From JADJWR01 sp964610575 (GTDB taxonomy: Bacteria > Pseudomonadota > Gammaproteobacteria > Burkholderiales > Burkholderiaceae_F), in the NCBI GenBank assembly GCA_964610575.1, contig CAZSYX010000002.1, forward strand, positions 43,080 to 107,079: 64,000 nt of DNA, in the 5' to 3' direction. Below the pieces are notes generated by a model that had not been told where the DNA came from, made no database searches, and was given only the letters and a program-made list of their open reading frames with translations. The first letter of the stretch is position 1. Every line of letters starts with the position of its first letter. The position numbers and the translations under genes were made by a program. Below are positions 1 to 13,072 of this stretch, piece after piece.

Positions 1-39
1 GCGCGCTCGAGGAGGTCGGCGCGTGCTATATAAACAGCT

Positions 40-870
40 ATGAGAATGCATGGATTCTACGGGGCCGGTGCAGCTGTCGTGGCCGCGGCGTACCTGGTGC
101 TGGCGTGGGTGACGTGGCGAACGCTGGAGGCTCCCGAGAGGACCGCGCGCTGGCGCGCCGCGCTGCTGCCGGTGCTGGCCGCAGCGCATGCGGTGCTGCT
201 CGGCATGGCCATCTCGAGCGGCGGCGAGTTCCGTTTTGGCTTCGCGCAGGCGCTGTCGGCGACGCTGCTGCTGGCTGTCCTGGTGCTCTGGGTCGAGGGG
301 ATGTTTGTGCCGGTGCGCGGACTGGATGTGCTGGTGCTGCCAGCCGCCGCGGTCTGCGTTCTGCTGCCGCTCGGTTTCCAGGGCGCCGCGATCGGGGCCG
401 GCGTCGATTCCACCGCACTGCGACTGCACCTGCTGGTGGCGATCGCGGCCTACAGCCTGTTCACCATTGCCGCGCTGCACGCATTGCTGATGGCCCTGCT
501 GGACCGTCGGCTGCACTCGGCGCTGCAGGCGCAGGGGCTGGGGCGTATCTTTGGCCAGTTGCCGTCGTTGCTGGCGCTTGAGAAGCTGCTCTTCCAACTG
601 ATCGCAGTGGGTTTCCTGCTGCTGACTGCCACCCTGGTCACCGGGGTGTTCTTCTCCGAGCAGCTCTTCGGCCGCGCGCTGCGCTTCGAGCACAAGACGG
701 TGTTTACGATCGCCTCCTGGCTCGTCTTCGCCGGCCTCCTTGGCGGGCGCTTCGTGTTTGGCTGGCGCGGGCGAACGGCGCTGCGCTGGACGTTTGCCGG
801 TTTCCTGATGCTGCTGCTCGCCTATGTGGGCAGCCGGTTCGTTCTGGAAGTGATCCTCGGGCGTGTCTGA
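40..870 (+). CDS. ccsA: Cytochrome c assembly protein, CcsA/YpjD-like
   Basis: A 276-residue, almost wholly hydrophobic protein with about eight predicted membrane segments, matching the CcsA/CcmC/YpjD family of haem-handling inner-membrane proteins used in c-type cytochrome maturation. The C-terminal part, with GWRGRTALRWTFAGF followed by a last hydrophobic helix, is typical of the proteobacterial YpjD-like branch. The length fits the family. Its stop codon overlaps the start of the next gene by one base (TGATG), so the two are probably translated together. The family assignment is fairly safe; an actual role in cytochrome c assembly is inferred from the family. Confidence 0.8.
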   Translation: MRMHGFYGAGAAVVAAAYLVLAWVTWRTLEAPERTARWRAALLPVLAAAHAVLLGMAISSGGEFRFGFAQALSATLLLAVLVLWVEGMFVPVRGLDVLVLPAAAVCVLLPLGFQGAAIGAGVDSTALRLHLLVAIAAYSLFTIAALHALLMALLDRRLHSALQAQGLGRIFGQLPSLLALEKLLFQLIAVGFLLLTATLVTGVFFSEQLFGRALRFEHKTVFTIASWLVFAGLLGGRFVFGWRGRTALRWTFAGFLMLLLAYVGSRFVLEVILGRV

Positions 871-1109
871 TGGGACGCATCCTCTTCTTCGTTGTCCTCG
901 GCGTCGGCCTGTACGTCGCCTTCCGGATCTGGCGCAGCGGTCAGCAGCGCGGCGCCGCGACGCAGCCGCCAAAGGCGCCCGCCGCCGGGGAAGCGATGGT
1001 TCGTTGCGAGCACTGCGGTCTGAACGTCCCGAAGTCCGAAGCGCTCGCCGATGGCGATCGCTGGTATTGCAGCGAGGGCCATCGGCGCCTTGAACGCGAC
1101 GCCCGATGA
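870..1109 (+). CDS. Small membrane-anchored zinc-ribbon protein (PP0621-like)
   Basis: A 79-residue protein with one N-terminal membrane helix (residues about 3-20), a short Ala/Pro-rich linker, and a C-terminal metal-binding knuckle: CEHCG near residues 47-51 and a second half WYCSEGH near residues 67-73. This layout is that of the PP0621 family found between a cytochrome assembly gene and pilS in many beta- and gammaproteobacteria. Function is unknown. It starts on the last base of the upstream stop codon and lies just before pilS. The two Cys pairs suggest one zinc ion, but only from the motif. Confidence 0.75.
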   Translation: MGRILFFVVLGVGLYVAFRIWRSGQQRGAATQPPKAPAAGEAMVRCEHCGLNVPKSEALADGDRWYCSEGHRRLERDAR

Positions 1110-1179
1110 TCGCCGCCCCGGAGCTCCGGGGGTACCCGCCGTCGCTCCCGGGGCAAGTCAGCTGAGACCGGAGAGCGGG

Positions 1180-2830
1180 ATGAACCTGTCGGCGGAGCTC
1201 GATCGCGACGACGACTCAGCGCCGCAGTGGCGCATCCTGCAGTATCTGGGGCTGGCACGGCTGATCATCGCGATCGGCCTGTTACTGGCGATCGCGGCTC
1301 TGGGGCCTTCGATCAGGGGTGGGTCGGCGCCCGCCTACCTCGCGGCGGCAATCATCTACTTCGTCGGCGCCGCGGCGCTGGCGGTTGCCTCGATGTACCT
1401 GCGCCGGCGCGCCGTCGTGCACATCACGGCGCAGATCGCCTTCGACTTCGCGCTGATATCGGCGCTGATGATCGCCAGCGGCGGCCTGCGCTCTGGGCTG
1501 GTGGTCCTGTATCTGCTGCCCTTGGCTGGTGCCTCGCTGCTGCTGCCGACGGCGGTCGTGTTCTTCGTCTGCGCGCTGGCAGTCATCACGATCCTTCTCG
1601 ACGCGCTGGCACGCTCGCTGACCGCTGCCGGCACCGAGGCGTCGCTTTTCGAGGCCGGCCTGTACGGCGCGATGATGTTCGCCATCACCGCGCTGCTTCG
1701 GCTGCTTGCCCAGCGGCTGGCGGCGCAGGAGCAACTGGCCCAGCAGCGCGGGCGGAATCTGCACAATCAGCTGGCCATCAACAGGCTGGTCATCGCTCAG
1801 CTCGAACAGGGCGTCGTGGTGGTCGACGCCGACGCGCGGGTGCGTGCCAACAACCGCGCCGCGCGACTGCTCTTCGGCATGAAGCCGGAGGCACAGCTCA
1901 CCGGCGAGCGGCTGTCTTCCCTCGAGCGCTTGGTGCCGCTGGTATCCGCCTTCCGGCGCTGGCGCGAGGGCGGCACGGAAGAGGGCATGAGCGGCGCCAA
2001 CATCGTTGAGCTGCCGGAGCTTCGGCTGCGCGCGCGCTTCGTGCAGCCGTCGGCCGAGCAGAGCGACGAGTTCCTGATTTTCATCGAGGATCAGCGCGCG
2101 CTGGACGAACGCGCGCAGCAGCTCAAGCTCGCCTCGATGGGACGGTTGACTGCATCCATCGCGCACGAGATCCGCAATCCGCTGGCCGCGATCAGCCATG
2201 CGAGCCAGCTGCTTGTCGAAGACGCCCCCGATGCCGGCCTCAAGCGGCTGGCGTCAATCGTGCGAGAGAACACCCTGCGGCTGAACCGGCTGGTCGACGA
2301 TATCCTGCGCGTGGCCCGGCGCGAGGCGCCGCTGGGCGATGACATCGAACTGGCGGACTTCCTTCCCGAATGGCTGGACGAGTTCGTCCGCGACCGACCT
2401 CAGGCCCGGGGCCGGGTCATGCTCCAGGTGCCGGCCGGCGCGCGCGTGAAGTTCGAGCGGTCGCATCTGCGGCAGGTCCTCTACAACCTGCTCGACAATG
2501 CGCTGCGCTATGCCAGTGACTCCGCCGGCGCCGTCCGCGTGTTCGTCGACGAGCGGGGCTCGGCGGTCGAGCTCTGGGTGATCGACGACGGGCCCGGGGT
2601 CACCGACGGCGTCCGTGCCTCTCTCTTCGAACCGTTCAACACCACTCACGTGGCGGGGACCGGGCTTGGCCTGTACATCGCGCGTGAGTTCTGCCTGGCC
2701 AACCGCTGCCATCTGGGCTACGACGAAGTGACGCTGCCCGACGGCAGCCTGCACCGCGGCTTTGTCGTGCGCTTTACCGCCGCGGATGCCGAACGGCAAG
2801 GATCAGACTTCCTCGATACGATGACGCCCC

Positions 2831-2838
<8 letters not shown>
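1180..2838 (+). CDS. pilS: Sensor histidine kinase PilS
   Basis: Membrane sensor kinase of the PilS type (552 residues), partner of the sigma-54 activator encoded next. The N-terminal third has about six membrane helices. A PAS-like region follows (around residues 205-310), then a HisKA domain with the phospho-acceptor His329 in ASIAHEIRNPL, an N box NLLDNALRYA near residue 440 and G boxes DDGPGV and GTGLGLYIA near 470-500. The frame is open back to 1051, but that would overlap the upstream gene by 59 bases. The ATG at 1180, preceded by GGAGAGCGGG, is the better start. It overlaps the response regulator by 8 bases. Type IV pilin genes, the usual targets, are not in the window. Confidence 0.88.
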
Positions 2839-4287
<1,449 letters not shown>

Positions 4288-4288
<1 letters not shown>

Positions 4289-4860
4289 TGGCTGTGCAGC
4301 CGTTGCGGTTCGGACCCGACGGCTGGGTCGACGGCGTCAGGCAGGTTCAGAGCCCGAATTGCGACGCGCGGCCTGCCGGCATGGCGGTCGAGCTGCTGGT
4401 TTTGCACAACATCAGCCTGCCGCCTGGCCATTACGGCGGCGGATGCATCGAGCGGTTGTTCTGCAACGATCCCGAGCCGCGGTCGCACCCTTTTCTGGAA
4501 CTGCTCGCCGGATTGCGGGTTTCCGCGCACTTCCTGATCGAGCGCGACGGCAGGACCACCCAGTTCGTCAGCTGTCACCAACGGGCGTGGCACGCCGGCG
4601 CCTCTGCCTTCGAGGGGCGTACTGGCTGCAACGACTTCTCGATCGGCATCGAACTCGAAGGTGCCGACTTCGTTGCCTTCGAGCCCGCGCAGTATGCGGC
4701 GCTCGCGCAACTGGCGCGGGCGCTGCGCATCGGCCTGCCGCTGCGCGCTGTGCGCGGACATAGCCACATCGCGCCAGGCCGCAAGACTGACCCGGGCCCG
4801 CTCTTCGACTGGCACCGCTTCGCCAGGCACGCCGAACTGCCGGCGGGCTGGCTGCCCTAG
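4288..4860 (+). CDS. ampD: 1,6-anhydro-N-acetylmuramyl-L-alanine amidase AmpD
   Basis: Cytoplasmic zinc amidase of 190 residues that removes the peptide from anhydro-muropeptides during cell-wall recycling. Family marks seen: SPNCDARPAG near the N terminus, the first zinc His in LLVLHNISLPPGHYGGG, and the C-terminal GHSHIAPGRKTDPGPLFDW, which supplies the other His and Asp ligands. The start is a GTG sharing one base with the pilR stop codon, so translation is probably coupled. There is no signal peptide, as expected for the cytoplasmic AmpD rather than a periplasmic homologue. The length is normal for the family. Confidence 0.92.
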
Positions 4861-5222
4861 TCCCTGCCGATTTGCCTCGGCATCGCCGCGGTCAAGCGCC
4901 GCGCTGCGCCCGGCCGCCGAAAAAGTCGAGCAAGACGGTCGGCGGCAGTTGAGCTGAGCGCCGACATCCCCTATGATCCACCGCCACTAGACCTTGTGCA
5001 CCGCGCTGGCTTGAGCACAATATGTTGTGTTCAGGTGGCCGGCAGCCTGGCAGCGCGACCGGCGCTGCGGGCCGACCGGGCGGGGCTTGCCTGCAGCCGG
5101 GGCGTAAGCGGGGCGGGGCGGCGGCGATCAACAGCTTGTGTGCGCGGATGCAGGCGCAGCCGATCAGAACAATGGACGTCGTCGTCCCTGGCGGGCGATC
5201 GGCGTCGAACAACGGAGGCAAG
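4861..5222 (+). other. Non-coding interval and nrdA leader
   Basis: 362 bases between ampD and nrdA without a convincing gene. It holds the tandem NrdR-like boxes near its middle. About 190 bases follow the second box before the nrdA start, suggesting a long leader. The frame of nrdA is open back to 5022, but that codon lies inside an NrdR box, so it is not used as the start here. Confidence 0.6.
4984..5030. promoter_or_regulatory. Tandem NrdR boxes upstream of nrdAB
   Basis: Two 16-base near-palindromes resemble the NrdR box consensus (ACAC-W-ATAT-W-T-W-GTGT). The second, GCACAATATGTTGTGT at 5015-5030, matches at 14 of 16 positions. The first, CCACTAGACCTTGTGC at 4984-4999, is weaker. Their starts are 31 bases apart, about three helical turns, the usual spacing for paired NrdR boxes. 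NrdR is the ATP/dATP-responsive repressor of ribonucleotide reductase genes, and the boxes sit directly before nrdA. The binding claim is inferred from sequence and position. Confidence 0.75.
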
Positions 5223-8132
<2,910 letters not shown>

Positions 8133-8170
8133 CCGGCCGACAAGACGGACCAACCAACAAGGAACGACAG

Positions 8171-9307
8171 ATGCTGTCTTGGGAAGATTCCGCCGCCATC
8201 CCGGCCGCACCGATGCCAAATCGGCAGCCGCCCGCGAACGATCTGCCGGCGTTCTGCGCGCCGGCCGGCTCGCAGGTCGCGGCGGATACCCGCCGTGTCA
8301 ACGTTGCCGACAAGCGGATCATCAACGGCCGCACCGACGTCAACCAGCTGGTGCCGTTCAAGTACAAGTGGGCCTGGGACAAGTATCTGGCCACCTGCGC
8401 CAACCACTGGATGCCGCAGGAAATCAACATGTCCCGCGACATTGCCCTGTGGAAGGACCCCAACGGTCTGACCGAGGACGAGCGCCGGTTGGTCAAGCGC
8501 AACCTCGGCTTCTTCGTCACCGCCGACTCCCTGGCCGCCAACAACATCGTGCTCGGCACTTACCGGCACATCACGGCGCCGGAGTGCCGGCAGTTCCTGC
8601 TGCGGCAGGCGTTCGAGGAGGCGATCCACACCCACGCCTACCAGTACATCGTCGAGTCGCTCGGGCTGGACGAGGGCGAGATCTTCAACGCCTACCACGA
8701 GATCGCCTCGATCCGCGCCAAGGACGAGTTCCTGATCCCGTTCATCGACGCCCTGACCGATCCGAACTTCGCCACCGGAACGACGGAGAGCGACCAGAAG
8801 CTGCTGAAGAGCCTGATCGTCTTCGCCTGCCTGATGGAGGGGCTGTTCTTCTACGTCGGCTTCGCCCAGATCCTGGCGCTCGGCCGGCAGAACAAGATGA
8901 CCGGCGCCGCCGAGCAGTACCAGTACATCCTTCGCGACGAGTCTATGCACTGCAACTTCGGCATCGACCTCATCAACCAGATCAAGCTGGAGAACCCGCA
9001 TCTGTGGACGCCGGCCTTCCGCGAGGAGATCCGCGGGCTGTTCCGGCGGGCGGTCGACCTGGAATACGCCTACGCCGAGGACACCATGCCGCGCGGCGTG
9101 CTCGGGCTGAACGCGCCGATGTTCAAGGGCTATCTCCGCTACATCGCCAACCGGCGCGCGCAGCAGATCGGCATCGAGCCGCTGTTCGCCGCCGAGGACA
9201 ACCCCTTTCCGTGGATGAGCGAAATGATCGACCTGAAAAAGGAGCGCAACTTCTTCGAGACGCGGGTGATCGAGTATCAGACCGGCGGAGCGTTGAGCTG
9301 GGAGTAG
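8171..9307 (+). CDS. nrdB: Ribonucleoside-diphosphate reductase class Ia, beta subunit
   Basis: Small subunit of ribonucleotide reductase (378 residues), carrying the di-iron centre and tyrosyl radical that starts catalysis in NrdA. Iron-ligand helices are visible in QAFEEAIHTHAYQYI and YILRDESMHCNFGIDL. The C-terminal tail (end TGGALSWE) is the NrdA docking segment. The frame is open 16 codons further upstream, overlapping nrdA. The ATG at 8171, preceded by AAGGAACGA, gives the usual N terminus (MLSWEDS). It is read with nrdA. A GC-rich 7-bp hairpin lies 26 bases past the stop. Confidence 0.95.
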   Translation: MLSWEDSAAIPAAPMPNRQPPANDLPAFCAPAGSQVAADTRRVNVADKRIINGRTDVNQLVPFKYKWAWDKYLATCANHWMPQEINMSRDIALWKDPNGLTEDERRLVKRNLGFFVTADSLAANNIVLGTYRHITAPECRQFLLRQAFEEAIHTHAYQYIVESLGLDEGEIFNAYHEIASIRAKDEFLIPFIDALTDPNFATGTTESDQKLLKSLIVFACLMEGLFFYVGFAQILALGRQNKMTGAAEQYQYILRDESMHCNFGIDLINQIKLENPHLWTPAFREEIRGLFRRAVDLEYAYAEDTMPRGVLGLNAPMFKGYLRYIANRRAQQIGIEPLFAAEDNPFPWMSEMIDLKKERNFFETRVIEYQTGGALSWE

Positions 9308-9920
9308 CGCATTCGACTTTGCTGATGTCGACCTCATGCGTCTGCATGAGCGAGCGTTCAGTGAGTCGTTGCGCAGGCGTTGAATAAATCGAACAACTCA
9401 CACGTGAAAATCGCGAAAACTCTTGCGAGTGAAATTGATTGAGAGTAAAAATCAACCTCATGTTGAGTTGCTCGATTCGTTGATCAAACAGCGAACTTCG
9501 ATCACGACATTGAACTCCGACAACCACAGCAAAAGCTCCATCGTCAAAGACACCCGACGAACCGCTAACAAGACACTTGGGTCTTGTGGGGTCGTTCCCT
9601 CTCTGAAGCCCGAGGCATCTGCGGCAGTCAAGAAACCCGGGTCTTCTTCCTTTCTGAACGCCGGCCACGCGCCGGCGTTTTCTTTGCGCGCGCGCCGGCG
9701 GTTGTCGGCGCTGCTGCGCGGTGCCGAATTCATCAGCGTCAGCGGTCTTCGCACTGACCGTTCCGCGCTCCGCTCGGATATGCGTCCATCAAAACGCACT
9801 TCTGGGGTTGCCGCGGCGACAGCGCGTCCGCATGCGCCGATGAATAGCTCGAGCGTGGCCTGGACCGGCCACTTCGGGTTTGCTCATCAACCCCTTATCG
9901 ATCTCAGTTAGGAGATGACT
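9308..9920 (+). other. Long non-coding interval, possible small RNA or leader
   Basis: 613 bases between nrdB and the H1-like gene. The first half is clearly richer in A+T than its surroundings. A perfect hairpin (CTCATGC-GTCT-GCATGAG, 9333-9350) follows nrdB but lacks a T tract. Further on, short self-complementary segments near 9570-9650 precede an intrinsic terminator at 9657-9685 that is about 350 bases past nrdB. An A+T-rich start, internal pairing and a terminator are what an independent small RNA would show, but I recognise no known family. An open frame here (9423-9911) lacks coding character. Confidence 0.35.
9657..9685 (+). terminator. Intrinsic terminator
   Basis: A perfect 9-bp stem AACGCCGGC / GCCGGCGTT with a 5-base loop, running into TTTTCTTT. 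It would end either a long nrdB transcript or a separate small RNA starting in the A+T-rich stretch upstream. Confidence 0.75.
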
Positions 9921-10316
9921 ATGGCAACGAAGAAAACCGCTAAGAAGGCCGCCAAGAAACCGGCCAAGAAGACCGTGAAGAAAGCGGCGGCGAAGAAGAC
10001 CGTGAAGAAAGCGGCGGCGAAGAAGACCGCCAAGAAGGCCGTCAAGAAAGCGGTCAGGAAAGTAGTCAAGAAGGCAAAGAAAGCGGCGGCGAAGAAGACC
10101 GCCAAGAAGGCGGTCAAGAAGACCGCCAAGAAAGCTGCTAAAAAAAAAGTAGCTAAGAAGGCTGCAGCCAAGCCCGCTGCCAAAGCCAAGCCCGTGAAGA
10201 AGGCTGCACCGGCTGCCAAGCCGGCTGCACCTGCTCCGGCGGCCCCGGCACTGGGCGCGAAGACGGCACTGAATCCGGCGGCCGCATGGCCGTTCCCGAC
10301 CGGCAGCCGTCCGTAA
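9921..10316 (+). CDS. Histone H1-like lysine/alanine-rich DNA-binding protein
   Basis: A 131-residue, extremely basic protein built almost only from Lys and Ala in AAKK/AVKK-type repeats, ending with ALNPAAAWPFPTG. That tail is characteristic of the H1-like proteins of Bordetella and other Burkholderiales. Such proteins resemble the C-terminal tail of eukaryotic H1 and bind DNA without strong sequence preference. The ATG at 9921 is chosen because AGGAG sits six bases before it; an ATG at 9915 abuts that site. The repetitive coding sequence makes copy number variable between strains. A strong terminator follows. Confidence 0.9.
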   Translation: MATKKTAKKAAKKPAKKTVKKAAAKKTVKKAAAKKTAKKAVKKAVRKVVKKAKKAAAKKTAKKAVKKTAKKAAKKKVAKKAAAKPAAKAKPVKKAAPAAKPAAPAPAAPALGAKTALNPAAAWPFPTGSRP

Positions 10317-10342
10317 GCGGCCGCGTAGCAGTTTCGCTTCTT

Positions 10343-10375
10343 AAAGGGGCGCTGAGACTCTCAGCGCCCCTTTTT
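10343..10375 (+). terminator. Intrinsic terminator after the H1-like gene
   Basis: A perfect 14-bp stem (AAAGGGGCGCTGAG paired with CTCAGCGCCCCTTT), a 3-base loop, then a T run. It lies 26 bases past the stop codon of the H1-like gene and is the strongest intrinsic terminator in the window. Confidence 0.9.
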
Positions 10376-10434
10376 CTTCCTGTGCGTCGCCCCTCGCTAG
10401 AATCGGTCGACCTGACCCGACAGTTCGCAACCCC

Positions 10435-10983
10435 ATGCTCTTGGTCGACATCGGCGAGTTCCTGCTGCAGACGATCGCGGTGATCCTCGGCGTCACCTTG
10501 CTCGCGCGCGCCTACATGAGCTACCTCGGACTGCCTGCGCGAAACCCGCTGGCTCAGTTCGGCATTGCGCTGACCGACTGGCTGGTGCGCCCGTTGCGAC
10601 GCCTGGTGCCTGCCGTGGGACGCCTCGACATTTCCGCTCTGCTGGCGGCGGCACTGGTCGCAGTGATCTTCGTCGGCCTGCGGTTTCTGCTGGTCGGCGT
10701 GGGCATGGCCAGCTGGCCATGGTCGGCCCTGCTGCTCATGGCGCTGATCGAACTGCTGCGCTGGGCGCTTTATTTGGTGCTCTGGCTGACCCTGCTGCAC
10801 GTCGTGCTGAGCTGGGTCAACCCGCACGCGCCAATCGCACCGGCGGTGTCCATGCTGGCGCGGCCGTTCCTGGCGCCCTTTCAGCGGGCGTTGCCACTGG
10901 TGGGCGGCATCGATCTTTCGCCACTGGTGGTGATCCTGATCGTCAACGTGATGCTCATCGTCCTGGCGCGCAGCGGGCTGTAG
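10435..10983 (+). CDS. yggT: YggT family membrane protein
   Basis: An integral membrane protein of 182 residues containing two YggT units, one in each half. Each has a hydrophobic helix, a short stretch with Asn-Pro (PARNPLAQF and WVNPHAPIAPAV), and an amphipathic segment ending in a basic loop (RPLRRLVPAVG, ARPFLAPFQRALPLVGGIDLSP). YggT proteins have been linked to osmotic stress and membrane-protein assembly, but no reaction is known. The gene stands alone after a terminator, and its 3' end is 10 bases from the convergent kinase gene. Confidence 0.85.
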   Translation: MLLVDIGEFLLQTIAVILGVTLLARAYMSYLGLPARNPLAQFGIALTDWLVRPLRRLVPAVGRLDISALLAAALVAVIFVGLRFLLVGVGMASWPWSALLLMALIELLRWALYLVLWLTLLHVVLSWVNPHAPIAPAVSMLARPFLAPFQRALPLVGGIDLSPLVVILIVNVMLIVLARSGL

Positions 10984-10992
10984 TCGCCGTGT

Positions 10993-11928
10993 CTACCAGG
11001 GGCGGAAACTGAAGGATTCGCCGAAGCGGTCGGCGATCTCGTCGCGCGAGGCGGTGTGGTTCTGTGCACCGCTCTGTTCGATCTTCAGCGCACCCATCAC
11101 CGCGGCCAGCCGTCCGGTGGTTTCCCAGTCCATGCCGTTGGCCAGGCCGTACAGGAGCCCCGCGCGGTAGGCGTCGCCGCAGCCGGTGGGATCCACGACG
11201 CGGCGCGTCCGAGCCACCGGGATGTGCAGCACCCGACCGCCGACAAAGATGTCCGAGCCCTGGCCGCCGCGCGTCACGATCAGCGCGCTGACTTTCTGCG
11301 CCAGTGTCTCGATTGGCTTGCCGGTCTTGTCGACCACCAGCTGTGCTTCGTAGTCGTTGAGCACAGCGTAAGTGGCCTGGCCCAGGAAGGTGTCGAGTTC
11401 CGCTGCGTCGAACATCGGCAGGCCCTGCCCGGGGTCGAAGATGAACGGGATGCCGTGTTCGGCGAACTGCGTCGCATGGGCGATCATCCCCTCGCGTCCA
11501 TCGGGTGCAACGATGCCCAGCCGGACCGAACCGTCCACCGGCACCTCGTTCAGGTGCGACAGCGACATTGCGCCGGGGTGGAAGGCGGTGATCTGGTTGT
11601 CATCGAGATCGGTGGTGATGAAGGCCTGCGCCGTGTAACTGTCGGCGACCTCGCGCAGATGGGCACGGTTGATGCCGAGTCCCGCGAACCGCTGCAGATA
11701 CGCCGCCGCGTCGTTGCCAACCGTCGCCATTGGCAGCGGGTCGCCGCCAAGCAGCTTCAGGCTGTAGGCAATGTTGCCGGCCGTGCCCCCGTACTCGCGC
11801 CGCAGCTGCGGCACGAGGAAGGCGACGTTCAGGATATGGACCTGCTCGGGCAGGATGTGATCCTTGAAACGCCCCCGGAAAACCATGATCGAGTCGAAGG
11901 CGATCGAACCGCAGATCAGTGTGCTCAT
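10993..11928 (-). CDS. PfkB-family carbohydrate/adenosine-type kinase
   Basis: A 311-residue ribokinase-fold kinase. The N terminus (LICGSIAFDSIMVF) and the substrate loop EYGGTAGNIAYSLKLLGG fit PfkB signature 1. DPTGCGDAYRAGLLYGL is signature 2, with the catalytic Asp in GCGD, where many members have GAGD. Members of this betaproteobacterial branch are often labelled adenosine kinase, but the substrate cannot be read from sequence. The start MSTLICG is chosen because the open extension to 12039 would run into the neighbouring gene. It lies downstream of the DUF3426 gene on the same strand. Confidence 0.85.
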   Translation of the reverse strand: MSTLICGSIAFDSIMVFRGRFKDHILPEQVHILNVAFLVPQLRREYGGTAGNIAYSLKLLGGDPLPMATVGNDAAAYLQRFAGLGINRAHLREVADSYTAQAFITTDLDDNQITAFHPGAMSLSHLNEVPVDGSVRLGIVAPDGREGMIAHATQFAEHGIPFIFDPGQGLPMFDAAELDTFLGQATYAVLNDYEAQLVVDKTGKPIETLAQKVSALIVTRGGQGSDIFVGGRVLHIPVARTRRVVDPTGCGDAYRAGLLYGLANGMDWETTGRLAAVMGALKIEQSGAQNHTASRDEIADRFGESFSFRPW

Positions 11929-12001
11929 CGGGATCGAATGTCCGGCTGCCTCGCCGCTTGGCTCCCGGCACGGCTGGCCAAGGTGCATGGCAGGGAGTGC
12001 A

Positions 12002-13063
12002 TCAGAGATAGAAGGGGTAGACGACGAAGCCGGCGGCATTCAGGCCGCGCGCCTCGAAGGCGATCCTGACCGTCAGGTCAGCGCCCGGCTCGAGGCCGGC
12101 CAGCAGGTGCGCCTGCGGCTCGCTCTCGCCGGCCAGGTAGTCGGACGGTGAAAACACCTTGCGCGCGACGGTCCGATTCAGCGTGTCCGACAGCGTCAGT
12201 TCGATCGCCGGCAGGGCCAGCGTCATGTTGCCGCGATTGCGTACTACGGCCGTTAGTTCGAAGGCACTTGTGCCCGGCAGTGCTTGCAGTTCGCTGCCGA
12301 CCACGGCCAGCAGGTCGCCCCGTGCCGGCCAGTTGACCGTGCAGCGGAAGACCTTGCACAAACCAGCGAGCGCTGGCCGTGCCTGCGGGAACTTGACCAG
12401 GATCTCGGCACGAAAAGCGACGGCAAGCTGCGCCAGCAGGAGAACCGCGAGAAGGAGTGCGCCGATGCCGAACATCATCGTGCGCCTGCGCTTCGTCTGC
12501 GCGTCGGCTTCGCGCAGGAAGGCTGGCGCGACCGGCTCGGCGACGGTGTCTGTCTCGTCGATGGCAGAGGGCTCGGCGGGTGGCTCTTCGGTGACGGGCT
12601 GCTCCGTCTCGGTCGCCGCGGCGCCAGCGGTGTCGCCGGCTTCCGCCGTGAAACGCGGAGAACCGACAGCGGGCAATGATGCCTCTGCCGAAGTGTCGGC
12701 GGCCGCCGACACTTCAGCCTGCGTCGGCGCCTCGGCGGCTGGTTCTTCAGCCGGCGGCTGCACCTCGGTCGTCGGTTCTGCTGCCGCTGGCATAGACGGA
12801 AACGGTGCCAGGCCGTGCCCAGACAGCGACTCGCTGGCGGTGGACTCGGCCTTCCTGATGGCAGCGATAACAGCCCCCACCGCGGGGGCTGCCTCGTGTG
12901 CCGGCGTCGACAGCGTCGCGTCGTCGATGTAGCTCAGCGTGCCGGTGGCGTCGAAGACATGACGGCAGGCGCCGCAGCGAACCAGCCCGCCACGCAGCTT
13001 CAACTGGTCCGCGGCCACGCGAAAGAGCGCGTGGCAGTTCGGGCAGCGGGTGGCAAGCGCCAT
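12002..13063 (-). CDS. DUF3426 zinc-ribbon membrane protein
   Basis: A 353-residue protein with an N-terminal zinc finger of the MJ0042 type (CPNCHALFRV ... VRCGACRHVFD). A long low-complexity Ala/Glu/Pro/Thr linker follows (residues about 60-190), then one membrane helix (MMFGIGALLLAVLLLAQLAVAF) and a C-terminal DUF3426 domain predicted to lie outside the membrane. Genes of this family sit next to prmA in many betaproteobacteria; the function is unknown. It is 9 bases from prmA, so the two are probably co-transcribed. The variable linker is typical and its exact length is not conserved. Confidence 0.85.
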   Translation of the reverse strand: MALATRCPNCHALFRVAADQLKLRGGLVRCGACRHVFDATGTLSYIDDATLSTPAHEAAPAVGAVIAAIRKAESTASESLSGHGLAPFPSMPAAAEPTTEVQPPAEEPAAEAPTQAEVSAAADTSAEASLPAVGSPRFTAEAGDTAGAAATETEQPVTEEPPAEPSAIDETDTVAEPVAPAFLREADAQTKRRRTMMFGIGALLLAVLLLAQLAVAFRAEILVKFPQARPALAGLCKVFRCTVNWPARGDLLAVVGSELQALPGTSAFELTAVVRNRGNMTLALPAIELTLSDTLNRTVARKVFSPSDYLAGESEPQAHLLAGLEPGADLTVRIAFEARGLNAAGFVVYPFYL

Positions 13064-13072
13064 CTTTCCAGG

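Noticed and set aside
5022..5222. N-terminal extension of nrdA
   Set aside because: The start codon lies within an NrdR box, and the extension is Gly/Arg-rich and unlike NrdA. The ATG at 5223 has a GGAGG site.
9423..9911. Open frame between nrdB and the H1-like gene
   Set aside because: It runs through an intrinsic terminator, has no ribosome site, and its composition is not coding-like.
9921..10200. Regular short repeats as a possible CRISPR array
   Set aside because: They are in-frame Lys/Ala codon repeats of the H1-like protein without spacers.
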